A stretch of 51,639 nucleotides of DNA from Planktotalea frisia (GTDB lineage: Bacteria > Pseudomonadota > Alphaproteobacteria > Rhodobacterales > Rhodobacteraceae), in the NCBI RefSeq assembly GCF_001890925.1, contig NZ_MLCB01000079.1:1-51639 (forward strand), in the 5' to 3' direction. Position numbers and translations under genes: made by a program. The notes beneath the pieces are model-generated. The model saw only the letters and a program-made list of their open reading frames with translations, did no database searches and was not told the DNA's origin. This document shows positions 20,895 to 28,992 of the stretch, in pieces (position 1 is the stretch's first letter; each line of letters opens with the position of its first letter).

Positions 20895-22192
20895 TGTGCC
20901 GCAATCCCCATCGCGTTGGCACCACGCATGGCTTCGACCACATCGACTGCGCTCGAAAGACCATCTTCATGAAAGCCGTTCTTCATCCAAGCGCCGCAGA
21001 ACCATGTGTTGTTCGAACCATTTAGCTGTGCCACTTCACGCTGACCGTCCAGTGCCGCGAGATCAAACACAGGATGGCGCAAAGTGACTTGATCGTAGAT
21101 CAGCTCTTCACGGATCGAGCGCGTTGTGTTGAGCGTCACGAAATGCGGATCATTCGCAGGGATCGGCTGTAGCGAGTTCATCCAATAGGTCAGATCAATC
21201 CGATCATTCGTCTTGCTCGCGTCCTCTGTGTAATTCCAAGATGACCAGCACACTTTGCGTTTAGGCATCACCGACGCGTCCGCGTGCAGGATGATGTCAT
21301 TCGGTTGGTATGCGATCTTACCCAATGCCGCAGCTTCTTCAGCAGTAGGATCCGCCAACAAACGCAAGCTATCGTCGGAATGCGTGGCGAAGATCACCTC
21401 GTCAAATGCCTCCCACTCACGACCATACGCTTTGATCTCAATCCCATCCGCAACACGGCGCACCGCATCAATCGGCGCACCTAGCCGCAAATCGACACCT
21501 TTGGCGCGCAAAGACGTCTCAACACGGCGTACATATTCCGTTGAACCACCGTTCACCGTGTACCACTGATGCTGCCCGGTTACCCCCAGCAAAGCGTGGT
21601 TCTTAAAGAAGTCCATCATCGCGTACGCAGGAAAATCCATAATCTTGTCCGTTGGCGTCGACCAAATCGCACCGGACAAAGGCGCCAAGTAATAGTCACG
21701 GAAATACCGTCCGACACCCAACTCATCTAAGAAAGTTCCGATTGTCCAATCGCGGTTTGCGGCGGCGATATCGTAACCCTTGCCGTTAAAGCGATTGATA
21801 TCGCGCAACATCCGCAGGAACCTTGGATCAAGGACATTCTTGCTCTGCGCGAACACAGCGCGCACAGAGGCGAGCCCATATTCCAAACGCCCCCCGTCAA
21901 TAGAGGCACCAAAACTCATGCTCGATTCCACGACGGGCACATCAAGCTCTGCGAACAATGCCGCCAGATGCGGATAGTTCGCGTAGTTAAACACGATAAA
22001 GCCCGTGTCGACAGGCTGGTTCCCGCTCGCTCCTGCCATAATAGTGCGCGCATGACCGCCCAAACGCTTCTCTGCTTCGAAAACCGTCACACGGTTGTCG
22101 CCGGCAAGCATGTGCGCGGCACCAAGACCTGATATACCTGCACCGATCACGGCAATATTTTTATGTGGCCGGTGTCCGTTCTGTGTTGGCAT
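20891..22192 (-). CDS. FAD-dependent amine oxidase-like oxidoreductase, first gene of the RpoE-linked operon
   Basis: 433 residues. The N-terminal dinucleotide-binding motif is GAGISGLGAAH (17-27), followed by a GGHARTI loop typical of flavin amine oxidase/desaturase proteins; the C-terminus has WFCGAWMKNGFHEDGL, which closes the FAD site. Homologues beside rpoE-chrR in Rhodobacter are tied to unsaturated and furan fatty acid formation, with an amine-oxidase-like desaturase acting on methylated chains; that assignment is from memory and inferred for this gene. It heads a five-gene operon with 1-4 base overlaps. A TGATCC-N18-TAAATT promoter on this strand lies inside the beginning of rpoE (22460-22489). 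Confidence 0.9.
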   Translation of the reverse strand: MPTQNGHRPHKNIAVIGAGISGLGAAHMLAGDNRVTVFEAEKRLGGHARTIMAGASGNQPVDTGFIVFNYANYPHLAALFAELDVPVVESSMSFGASIDGGRLEYGLASVRAVFAQSKNVLDPRFLRMLRDINRFNGKGYDIAAANRDWTIGTFLDELGVGRYFRDYYLAPLSGAIWSTPTDKIMDFPAYAMMDFFKNHALLGVTGQHQWYTVNGGSTEYVRRVETSLRAKGVDLRLGAPIDAVRRVADGIEIKAYGREWEAFDEVIFATHSDDSLRLLADPTAEEAAALGKIAYQPNDIILHADASVMPKRKVCWSSWNYTEDASKTNDRIDLTYWMNSLQPIPANDPHFVTLNTTRSIREELIYDQVTLRHPVFDLAALDGQREVAQLNGSNNTWFCGAWMKNGFHEDGLSSAVDVVEAMRGANAMGIAAQ

Positions 22193-22286
22193 TCAAAGCG
22201 CTCCAAAGCTAAATACTGATAGATGTTATGAGAGTGTACGCAGCTTCGCTGTAATCGGATGTAAATGAAGAAAATTAGCAGGCGAG

Positions 22287-22316
22287 TGATCCAATTCAGC
22301 AAAAGACGCGTATTAA
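22287..22316 (+). promoter_or_regulatory. Candidate RpoE (ECF11) promoter of rpoE-chrR
   Basis: TGATCC (22287-22292) and TATTAA (22311-22316) are separated by exactly 18 bases. TGATC followed by a TA-starting -10 at this spacing is the form known for Rhodobacter RpoE promoters. It points to rpoE about 110 bases downstream, consistent with autoregulation. Confidence 0.6.
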
Positions 22317-22427
22317 TTTACGTTGATACGCGTGAAAGCCTTGGAACACGATCCAAATACCCCAGTTTCGGTCTAAATATCCGCATTTGGGACGTACAAA
22401 AGTAAGAAAAGCCAGGACTGAACTGAC

Positions 22428-22967
22428 GTGAGCAACACAACGAAAGACTGGACCGCGCAAATTTATGCGATCAGGGACAAACAGGATCAGGCAGCCTTTG
22501 CCGAACTGTTCGCCCACTTCGCGCCGCGTGTGAAAGGCTTTTTAATGAAAAGCGGCGCTGATGCGTCTTTGGCAGAGGAATGTACCCAAGAGGTGATGGC
22601 CACTTTATGGCGCAAAGCGCGCATGTTTGATCCGAGCCGCGCGAGTGCGTCTACCTGGATCTACACAATTGCGCGAAACCGTAAAATTGACGCATTGCGC
22701 AAGCAACGTCGGCCTGAACCGGAAGATTTACCTTGGGGTCCCGAAGCTGAACCCGAACAAGCCGATGCAATCGGTTTGAAACAAGAGACAGAGCAATTGG
22801 CAGTTGCGATCAAGGAATTGCCAGAGAAACAAAGGAGTTTGATTGAACAAGCCTATTATGGCGACCTTTCGCATAGTGAAATTGCAGAAATTACAGGTCT
22901 CCCACTGGGCACAATCAAATCCCGCATTAGGTTAGCTCTAGAACGTTTGCGCCACGCTATGAAGTGA
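22428..22967 (+). CDS. rpoE: RNA polymerase sigma factor, RpoE/ECF11 type
   Basis: 179 residues from GTG 22428. Region 2 is seen in FAELFAHFAPRVKGFL through STWIYTIARNRKIDALRKQRRPE, and region 4 in ELPEKQRSLIEQAYYGDLSHSEIAEITGLPLGTIKSRIRLALERLR. The following gene is a ChrR anti-sigma factor with every zinc ligand conserved, which assigns it to the singlet-oxygen (ECF11) group. It would direct transcription from TGATCC-type promoters when ChrR releases it. The stop shares a base with the next ATG (TGATG). A reverse-strand promoter-like element overlaps its first codons. Confidence 0.95.
   Translation: MSNTTKDWTAQIYAIRDKQDQAAFAELFAHFAPRVKGFLMKSGADASLAEECTQEVMATLWRKARMFDPSRASASTWIYTIARNRKIDALRKQRRPEPEDLPWGPEAEPEQADAIGLKQETEQLAVAIKELPEKQRSLIEQAYYGDLSHSEIAEITGLPLGTIKSRIRLALERLRHAMK
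22460..22489 (-). promoter_or_regulatory. Candidate RpoE promoter for the divergent FAD/DUF1365/transporter operon
   Basis: On the reverse strand, TGATCC (22484-22489) is followed after exactly 18 bases by TAAATT (22460-22465). It lies inside the 5' coding part of rpoE and points to the divergent operon at 22192, implying a leader of about 260 bases antisense to the rpoE start. Confidence 0.4.
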
Positions 22968-23620
22968 TGAACATGACAGATACGATTAAACACCACCTGA
23001 CGCCCGAAATTCTGATGGCTTATTCCGCTGGCACTTTGCCAGAGGCGTTTGGCCTGATCGTGGCAACCCACGTTTCGATGTGCGATACATGTCGCTCTGA
23101 TCTGGATAGCTACGATGCTGTCGGCGGTGTTGTCATGGAAGATGCCAAGTTAGCCAATGTATCTGATGACGCCTTCGCCGCGACAATGAAGCTTATTTCT
23201 TCAGGCGACAGCACCCCGTTAACGCCACGTCGATCATCAGGAACGCTCCCTAGCCCGCTTCAGGATTATGTCGGCGGCGATCTGGATCAGATCAAATGGA
23301 AGCCACTTGGCATGGGCGTAAAACAGGCGATCTTGCCAACGTCAAAGGCGGCAACTGCGCGATTGCTCTATATTCCAGCAGGCGCAGCCGTGCCGGACCA
23401 TGGACACAACGGCACTGAAATGACACTCGTTCTGCAAGGTGCATTCGTCGATGAAGACGACCGGTTCGCACGTGGCGATGTCGAAGTCGCGAACGAAGAC
23501 CTAGAGCACACGCCAATCGCGGATGTAGGCGAAGACTGCATTTGCTTGGCCGTTACCGACGCGCCACTCAAGTTTAACGCGTTCCTGCCCCGTCTCGCAC
23601 AGCGCTTCTTGCGAATCTAA
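22967..23620 (+). CDS. chrR: ChrR-type zinc anti-sigma factor
   Basis: 217 residues from ATG 22967; GTG 22964 or ATG 22973 are alternatives. The anti-sigma domain has candidate zinc ligands His10, His35, Cys39 and Cys42 (HVSMCDTC). The C-terminal cupin domain has His145, His147, Glu151 and His181. All eight are spaced as in R. sphaeroides ChrR (His6, His31, Cys35, Cys38, His141, His143, Glu147, His177), a constant offset of four. It should hold RpoE inactive until singlet oxygen or related oxidants trigger its loss. It is coupled to rpoE by TGATG. Its stop overlaps that of the convergent NTF2-like gene by four bases. Confidence 0.95.
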   Translation: MNMTDTIKHHLTPEILMAYSAGTLPEAFGLIVATHVSMCDTCRSDLDSYDAVGGVVMEDAKLANVSDDAFAATMKLISSGDSTPLTPRRSSGTLPSPLQDYVGGDLDQIKWKPLGMGVKQAILPTSKAATARLLYIPAGAAVPDHGHNGTEMTLVLQGAFVDEDDRFARGDVEVANEDLEHTPIADVGEDCICLAVTDAPLKFNAFLPRLAQRFLRI

Positions 23621-23967
23621 ATGTCCTCGTGACAGGCTGATGCTTGCGTCACTTGCCCGTTCTCATCAAAAAGCAACGTCTCTGCCGCGCGCACACCGCG
23701 GTGGTTCAGGTATGTGATCACCATCATCTGATGACCTTTGAAAACATGTAAGACCTCGAACTTGAGGTCCGGTTGTTTTTCTAATGCACGTCCCCAGTAA
23801 TCGCGTAATGCTTCAGTTCCATGCAACTCACCCGCACCCACCAAAGCCACGGCCTTGAGTGAGCGAAAACAAACGTCATCGCTATAGTGCGACAGAATAC
23901 GATCTAGATCGTGGCTGTTCCAAGCGCTTTCCCACTCGCGCGCGAATATGTCGAAATCAACGTTCAA
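23617..23967 (-). CDS. NTF2/SnoaL-like domain protein
   Basis: 116 residues if it starts with TTG 23967, which overlaps the end of rmuC by 11 bases; an ATG at 24030 would add 21 residues inside rmuC coding. The fold is recognised by FAREWESAWNSHDLDRILSHYSDDVCFRS style helix-turn-strand, WGRALEKQPDLKFEV and a beta-rich C-terminus. Such domains bind small hydrophobic ligands or act as isomerases; nothing fixes the ligand. It is probably the last gene of the mutL-rmuC operon. Confidence 0.75.
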   Translation of the reverse strand: MNVDFDIFAREWESAWNSHDLDRILSHYSDDVCFRSLKAVALVGAGELHGTEALRDYWGRALEKQPDLKFEVLHVFKGHQMMVITYLNHRGVRAAETLLFDENGQVTQASACHEDI

Positions 23968-25117
23968 TCTTTGGCCCTGCCAATGGAACGACTTTCGCGA
24001 TTGGATCGGGTGACAATTCTTCAAAGTCAAAGTTATCCAAGCGACGCGCGCGCCGTCCAGCTTTGTCGGAGCTTATCTTGATCTCGGCGATATCTTTCGA
24101 CGCCTGATTGAAATGACGATCAAGGTTCTCAACCCGTGTCCCCAACCGTTCAATATCCCCGAACAACAGCCCCAACTCACGCCGGATCGCGCCAGCTTGT
24201 TCTTGCATACGCGCGTCTTTCAAGATCGCGCGCATCGTATTCAACGTCGCCATGCAAGTAGTGGGTGATACGATCCAAACCCGCGCTGCAAATCCCTCGC
24301 GCACAAGTTCAGGAAAATTCGAATGCAGCTCTGCATAAACAGCCTCAGAAGGTAGGAACATCAATGCCCCATCTGCCGTTTCACCGTCCAAAATATACTT
24401 ATCCGAGATCGCTTTGATATGCGCCTTAACGGACGTGCGCATCATCCGCGCCGCATCATTCAATTGCTGCTGTGTTTCTGCATTACGAAGCGCCTCATAC
24501 GCCTCCAAAGGAAACTTGCTGTCCACCACAATTGGTCCCGGAGGATTGGGTAAATGGATCAAACAATCCGCGCGCTTGCCGTTTGAAAGCGTCGCCTGCC
24601 ACGTATAACTGTCCGCAGGCAGCGCTTTACTCACGATATCTTTCAACTGAATTTCCCCAAACGCCCCACGCGTTTGTTTGTTGCTCAATATATCCTGAAG
24701 GCTCAATACATCGCCCGACAGTTTGGTTATATTATCCTGAGCCTTATCAATCGCTTGCAGACGTTGCTGTAGCTCACCCAAACTTTGCGCCGTGCGCCGA
24801 GCCGAGCCTTGCAGGTTCTCGTTCATCGTCCCACTCACATGCGTCAGGCGTTGCTCCATCAGCTGCAAGAGATTGGCTTGTGACGCGGCGGCGGCCTCTG
24901 ACACATGGTTCAAACCACCCGCCAATTGTTGTTGTCCATCGGACAAAGACTGCACGCGCTGCCCCAACATTCCCATCTGGTTCGCCAGTGGCTCTGTCAT
25001 CCTCGCAGATCGCCCTGCTGCGCGGATCACCACGATCAAGAGCACAAATATCAACAAAAACGCCAACACCCCCGCGATCGCGGCAAGTACGAACGGGTCT
25101 TCTAAATCAATCGTCAT
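23957..25117 (-). CDS. rmuC: DNA recombination protein RmuC
   Basis: 386 residues. An N-terminal membrane segment (~12-33) precedes a long coiled-coil with Gln-rich repeats (~40-140), then the RmuC nuclease-like domain with RGAFGEIQLKDIV, LPNPPGPIVVDSKFPLEAYEAL and GALMFLPSEAVYAEL. RmuC limits DNA inversions and rearrangements in E. coli; the domain belongs to the PD-(D/E)XK group. Its ATG shares a base with the mutL stop (TGATG), so both are co-translated, which is sensible for two genome-stability proteins. Confidence 0.95.
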   Translation of the reverse strand: MTIDLEDPFVLAAIAGVLAFLLIFVLLIVVIRAAGRSARMTEPLANQMGMLGQRVQSLSDGQQQLAGGLNHVSEAAAASQANLLQLMEQRLTHVSGTMNENLQGSARRTAQSLGELQQRLQAIDKAQDNITKLSGDVLSLQDILSNKQTRGAFGEIQLKDIVSKALPADSYTWQATLSNGKRADCLIHLPNPPGPIVVDSKFPLEAYEALRNAETQQQLNDAARMMRTSVKAHIKAISDKYILDGETADGALMFLPSEAVYAELHSNFPELVREGFAARVWIVSPTTCMATLNTMRAILKDARMQEQAGAIRRELGLLFGDIERLGTRVENLDRHFNQASKDIAEIKISSDKAGRRARRLDNFDFEELSPDPIAKVVPLAGPKIER

Positions 25118-26946
25118 CAGGTCCGTCCAAACAGCCGTTCAATGTCGGCGAGTTTCAATTCCACATAGGTCGGTCGCCCATGATTGCACTGGCCCGAATG
25201 CGGCGTTGCTTCCATTTCACGCAACAGCGCATTCATCTCTTCACCGCGCATCCACCGGCCTGAACGAATGGACCCATGACAGGCCACACGGCTCAGGATC
25301 GCTTCAATCTTGGCTTGCACCGCGATGCTTTCGCCTTGGTCCGAAAGTTCATCAAGGATGTCGAGCAACATCGCTTTCGCGTTCACTTCCCCCAAAATCG
25401 CAGGTGTTTCGCGTACGGCAATCGCGCCGCCGCCAAAACGCTCGATGCCAAGGCCGAACCGCTCCAACTCTTCCGCGATCTCCATCAATCGCGCACAATC
25501 GCCATCGGATAATTCAACTATTTCTGGGATCAACAAAGCCTGCGCCGCAACACCATTCGCAGCCATTTGTTTCTTTAACTTCTCATAGACCAACCGCTCA
25601 TGCGCTGCATGTTGATCAACGATCACCATCCCATCCGCTGTCTGCGCGATGATGTAATTCTCATGCACCTGCCCGCGTGCAGCCCCCAACGGAAACTGCT
25701 CCGCTGGTGTGTCTTCAACCACAGGTTCAACGCGGCTGAACACACCCGCCGTTTCTTCAAATCCGGGCGCTTGTGCTTGATAGCTTGCGCGCATTGCACC
25801 CTGAGATGGGCGATCCATTTGATAGACCCGCGCAGGCCCAGTCGGCTCAGCCCGCATCGCGCCCAAAGTCGCATCTGCCACAGTCGTAGAGGCGCGGTGC
25901 CCTGCCTCTGCCAAGGCGTGGCGCAAGGCCGATACAATCAACCCACGCGCCAGCCCAGGGTCACGAAACCGTACCTCTGATTTCGCAGGATGCACGTTCA
26001 CATCCACCAACTGAGGATCGCAATCGAGGAATAGCGCCGCGGCAGGATGACGATCGCGCGAAAGAAAGTCGAAATAAGCTCCACGCAAAGCACCGTACAA
26101 AAGCTTGTCGCGCACAGGGCGTCCATTGACGAACAAATACTGCGTCACCGCAGATCCCCGCGAGTAAGTCGGCAAAGCTGCAAAACCCGTCAAATGCAGA
26201 CCTTCGCGTTCAGCCTCAATACGTAGGGAATTATCAGCGAATTCTTTGCCAATAATCTGCGAAAGTCGCCCGTGAAGCGCATCAAACAAATCACCGTTCT
26301 CTGCATCTACTCGGAACGTCACACGTCCTTCGCCGCCACCCGTCACATCACGTAAAGTAAATCCAACAAACGGCTCCGCCATCGCCAACCGCTTGACCAC
26401 ATCCGTAATCGCCTGCGACTCCGCGCGATCCGTGCGCATGAATTTCAAACGCGCGGGCGTTGCAAAGAACAAATCGCGCAGCTCGACAACGGACCCTTTG
26501 GACAACGCCGCAGGCTTTATGGCACTCATCGCGCCGCCGTTGACAGCGATCTCATGCGCATCATGACCGGCAGCGCGCGAGGTAATCGTCAGTCGGCCAA
26601 CAGCACCAAGCGAGGGCAACGCTTCGCCGCGAAACCCGAAAGTATGGATGTTTAGCAGATCACTGCCGTCAATCTTCGAGGTCGCATGACGCGACAGCGC
26701 AAGCGGCAAAGCATCAGGGACAATTCCGCATCCATCATCAACGACGCGGATCAGTGTTTTACCGCCATCTGCGTAGGCCACTTCAATCCGATGCGCGCCA
26801 GCATCGATGGCATTCTCGACCAATTCCTTAACGGCGGAAGCAGGGCGTTCGACCACTTCACCCGCAGCAATCCGATTGATCGCAGCATCATCAAGCTGAC
26901 GGATAACAGGTTGGCTATCGCTTATGTTGGGGGCAAGATCATTCAT
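25117..26946 (-). CDS. mutL: DNA mismatch repair protein MutL
   Basis: 609 residues from ATG 26946 ([11 protein letters not shown]); longer in-frame starts overlap the amt terminator region and give no family-like sequence. GHKL ATPase motifs are [34 protein letters not shown] and [12 protein letters not shown]. The C-terminal dimerisation domain has [14 protein letters not shown] and ends with [10 protein letters not shown] and [15 protein letters not shown]. The latter looks like the C-terminal pattern of endonuclease-type MutL (GQCPHGRP), but a DQHA-x2-E-x4-E motif is present as [12 protein letters not shown], suggesting nicking activity. It heads mutL-rmuC-NTF2. Confidence 0.97.
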   Translation of the reverse strand: MNDLAPNISDSQPVIRQLDDAAINRIAAGEVVERPASAVKELVENAIDAGAHRIEVAYADGGKTLIRVVDDGCGIVPDALPLALSRHATSKIDGSDLLNIHTFGFRGEALPSLGAVGRLTITSRAAGHDAHEIAVNGGAMSAIKPAALSKGSVVELRDLFFATPARLKFMRTDRAESQAITDVVKRLAMAEPFVGFTLRDVTGGGEGRVTFRVDAENGDLFDALHGRLSQIIGKEFADNSLRIEAEREGLHLTGFAALPTYSRGSAVTQYLFVNGRPVRDKLLYGALRGAYFDFLSRDRHPAAALFLDCDPQLVDVNVHPAKSEVRFRDPGLARGLIVSALRHALAEAGHRASTTVADATLGAMRAEPTGPARVYQMDRPSQGAMRASYQAQAPGFEETAGVFSRVEPVVEDTPAEQFPLGAARGQVHENYIIAQTADGMVIVDQHAAHERLVYEKLKKQMAANGVAAQALLIPEIVELSDGDCARLMEIAEELERFGLGIERFGGGAIAVRETPAILGEVNAKAMLLDILDELSDQGESIAVQAKIEAILSRVACHGSIRSGRWMRGEEMNALLREMEATPHSGQCNHGRPTYVELKLADIERLFGRT

Positions 26947-27004
26947 ACCCCAACACATAGCATAAAGACGCGCGATTCTGCCACGCACCAAAACAGCGTT
27001 AACC

Positions 27005-27054
27005 AACAAAAAACCCGGGCGCGGACGCCCGGGGTAAAGTCTGTCTTAGACTTT
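27005..27054 (-). terminator. Rho-independent terminator of amt
   Basis: Read on the reverse strand, CCCGGGCG-TCCG-CGCCCGGG (27014-27033) is an 8-bp GC stem with a 4-base loop followed by TTTTTTG. A second small inverted repeat (AAAGTC-N7-GACTTT, 27036-27054) lies between it and the amt stop. This ends the glnK-amt operon just upstream of mutL. Confidence 0.85.
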
Positions 27055-27060
27055 GGGAGG

Positions 27061-28383
27061 TTAGCCTTTTGAGAATTCAGGGTAGGCTTCCATGCCCAGC
27101 TCAGTTGTGTCGAGACCGCTGATCTCAGCTTCTTCGCTGACACGGATACCCACTGTCGCTTTCAGGATGAACCAAATCGCGCCGGACACCACGAAGGTGA
27201 ACACACCGACAACCATGATGGAATAAAGCTGCACACCAAGGTTCGCCGCATCATTGGTGAACGTCACTGCGATTGTGCCCCAGATACCTGCGAACAAGTG
27301 CACAGGGATCGCACCAACAACATCGTCGATCTTCAGCTTATCAAGGAAGGGAACCGCGAAGACCACGATTACACCACCAACTGCACCGATCAGCGTCGCT
27401 TGACCAAGGGAAGGTGTCAAAGGCTCTGCCGTGATGGACACGAGACCCGCAAGAGCACCGTTCAAGATCATGGTAAGGTCAGGCTTTTTGTAGAGAAGTT
27501 GCGTCAAGATCATCGCTGTCAGAGCACCGCCAGCCGCAGCTGCATTGGTGTTGGAGAAGATGCGAGAGATGTCGGCAACGTTCGCAGCGCTGTCCATATA
27601 CAGCTGGGAACCGCCATTGAAACCGAACCAACCGAGCCACAGAATGAACGTGCCAAGCGTTGCAAGCGTCAGGTTGGAACCCGGCATCGGGATCGTGCGG
27701 CCGTTCTTATACTTACCAATACGTGGACCAAGGATCAGAGCACCCGCAAGTGCCGCCCAACCACCGACAGAGTGCACAACTGTGGAACCCGCGAAGTCCT
27801 GAAAGCCCATGCCGTCAAGGAAACCGCCGCCCCATTTCCAGCTCGCTTGGATCGGGTAAATCAGACCAACAAGGATCGCCGTAAAGGCGAGGAAGGGCCA
27901 AAGTTTGATACGCTCCGCCAGTGCGCCGGACACGATAGATGCTGTCGCCGCACAGAACATCAGTTGGAAGAAGAAGTCAGATCCGACAGAAGCATAGGTC
28001 AGGTCAGGCTCAGCCCCCTCAAGACCGACAGGCTCGAGCGACGTTAGCGAGAATGCGCCAAGCACGCCTTGAATCGACCAACCATCGCCAGGATACATCA
28101 GGTTGTAACCGATCAGATAGTAAACAATCGTAGCGAGCGAGAAGAGACCCATGTTCTTGGTCAGCTGCATCGTCACGTTCTTACCGCGTACAAGACCAGC
28201 TTCCAGCATGGCGAAACCAGCGGCCATGAAGAAGACCAGAAAGCCCGCAACAAGGAACATAAAGGTGGTGAAAATAAAGCCGATCTCGGCGTTGGTCGGC
28301 GTTGTGTCCGCCTCTTGCGCCAGTCCCAAACTCGGGAGCAGCACTAACAGCGCGGTGGCACTCAAAAGTGTCGTCTTTTTCAT
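27061..28383 (-). CDS. amt: Ammonium transporter Amt
   Basis: 440 residues from ATG 28383 (MKKTTLLSATALLVLL), preceded by GAAGGATACGG; an in-frame ATG six codons upstream has no ribosome site. A cleavable signal peptide ends near LGLAQEAD, as in many proteobacterial Amt proteins. About 11 membrane helices follow, with the conserved VHSVGGWAALAGALILGPR and the pore-twin His region HLFAGIWGTI. Amt conducts ammonium/ammonia and is blocked by GlnK. glnK lies 25 bases upstream in the same operon. Confidence 0.97.
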   Translation of the reverse strand: MKKTTLLSATALLVLLPSLGLAQEADTTPTNAEIGFIFTTFMFLVAGFLVFFMAAGFAMLEAGLVRGKNVTMQLTKNMGLFSLATIVYYLIGYNLMYPGDGWSIQGVLGAFSLTSLEPVGLEGAEPDLTYASVGSDFFFQLMFCAATASIVSGALAERIKLWPFLAFTAILVGLIYPIQASWKWGGGFLDGMGFQDFAGSTVVHSVGGWAALAGALILGPRIGKYKNGRTIPMPGSNLTLATLGTFILWLGWFGFNGGSQLYMDSAANVADISRIFSNTNAAAAGGALTAMILTQLLYKKPDLTMILNGALAGLVSITAEPLTPSLGQATLIGAVGGVIVVFAVPFLDKLKIDDVVGAIPVHLFAGIWGTIAVTFTNDAANLGVQLYSIMVVGVFTFVVSGAIWFILKATVGIRVSEEAEISGLDTTELGMEAYPEFSKG

Positions 28384-28407
28384 ATCCGTATCCTTCAACA
28401 TGCGCGC

Positions 28408-28746
28408 TTAAATCGCGTCGTTATTTGTTTCACCTGTCCGCACACGCACCGCTTGCGCTACGTCGAGGACGAAAATTTTGCCGTCACCGATTTTGCCAGT
28501 GCGCGCTGTGTTAGTGATCGTCTCGACCACTTGGTCGGCCATGTCGGCACCGATCACAATTTCCAGCTTCACCTTGGGCACAAAGTTCACCGCATATTCA
28601 GCGCCGCGATAAATTTCTGTATGGCCAGATTGGGCACCGAACCCTTTGATCTCTGTAACCATCATGCCGCGCACGCCAATATCTGTGAGCGCTTCGCGGA
28701 CGTCCTCCAGCTTGAATGGTTTGATTGTTGCTATGATGAGTTTCAC
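28408..28746 (-). CDS. glnK: Nitrogen regulatory protein P-II (GlnK type)
   Basis: 112 residues, full P-II length. The T-loop contains the uridylylation site Tyr51 in EIYRGAEYAV, and the B- and C-loop patterns TGKIGDGKIFV and RVRTGE are intact. P-II senses 2-oxoglutarate and ATP/ADP and plugs Amt. Linkage to amt makes GlnK the right paralogue name. Expression is probably NtrC-controlled, but I could not find a clear NtrC or sigma-54 site in the upstream 246 bases. Confidence 0.97.
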   Translation of the reverse strand: MKLIIATIKPFKLEDVREALTDIGVRGMMVTEIKGFGAQSGHTEIYRGAEYAVNFVPKVKLEIVIGADMADQVVETITNTARTGKIGDGKIFVLDVAQAVRVRTGETNNDAI

Positions 28747-28885
28747 CTGAAAACCTTTCGTAAGAGCGAGGGATCGAATCCTCTGTTTGGACTTGCAGCA
28801 AAACGGTCTTGGCGCAGGGTTGGAAGAAATCTGCGATGATTTTATTGCGAAAACGCGATTGTGCGTCTAAATTTTAATCACCTTC

Positions 28886-28904
28886 AAATATTTGCATAAT
28901 ATTT
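28886..28904. repeat. AT-rich perfect inverted repeat between glnK and the PBP1A-type gene
   Basis: AAATATT-TGCAT-AATATTT is a perfect 7-bp inverted repeat with a 5-base centre, in a markedly AT-rich part of the divergent glnK/PBP gap. It could be a dimeric regulator's operator. No family can be assigned from the sequence. Confidence 0.4.
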
Positions 28905-28992
28905 AATCGTATTGAATGCGAAATTCTCCACTCAACATCCAAGCCGCAACGCGATATGCTATGAAAAAATAAGATCCGAGCAGGTTCGTTGA

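Noticed and set aside
24792-25652. 286-codon forward frame over rmuC and mutL
   Set aside because: It spans the junction of two well-supported reverse-strand genes and shows no domain; shadow frame.
27298-28047. 249-codon forward frame inside amt
   Set aside because: Arg/Gln/His-rich, no recognisable domain and antisense to a complete ammonium transporter.
28765-28785. tRNA T-arm-like sequence (GAGGGATCGAATCCTC)
   Set aside because: The stem is only 4 bp and no anticodon or D arm can be folded around it; not a tRNA or a clear tRNA remnant.
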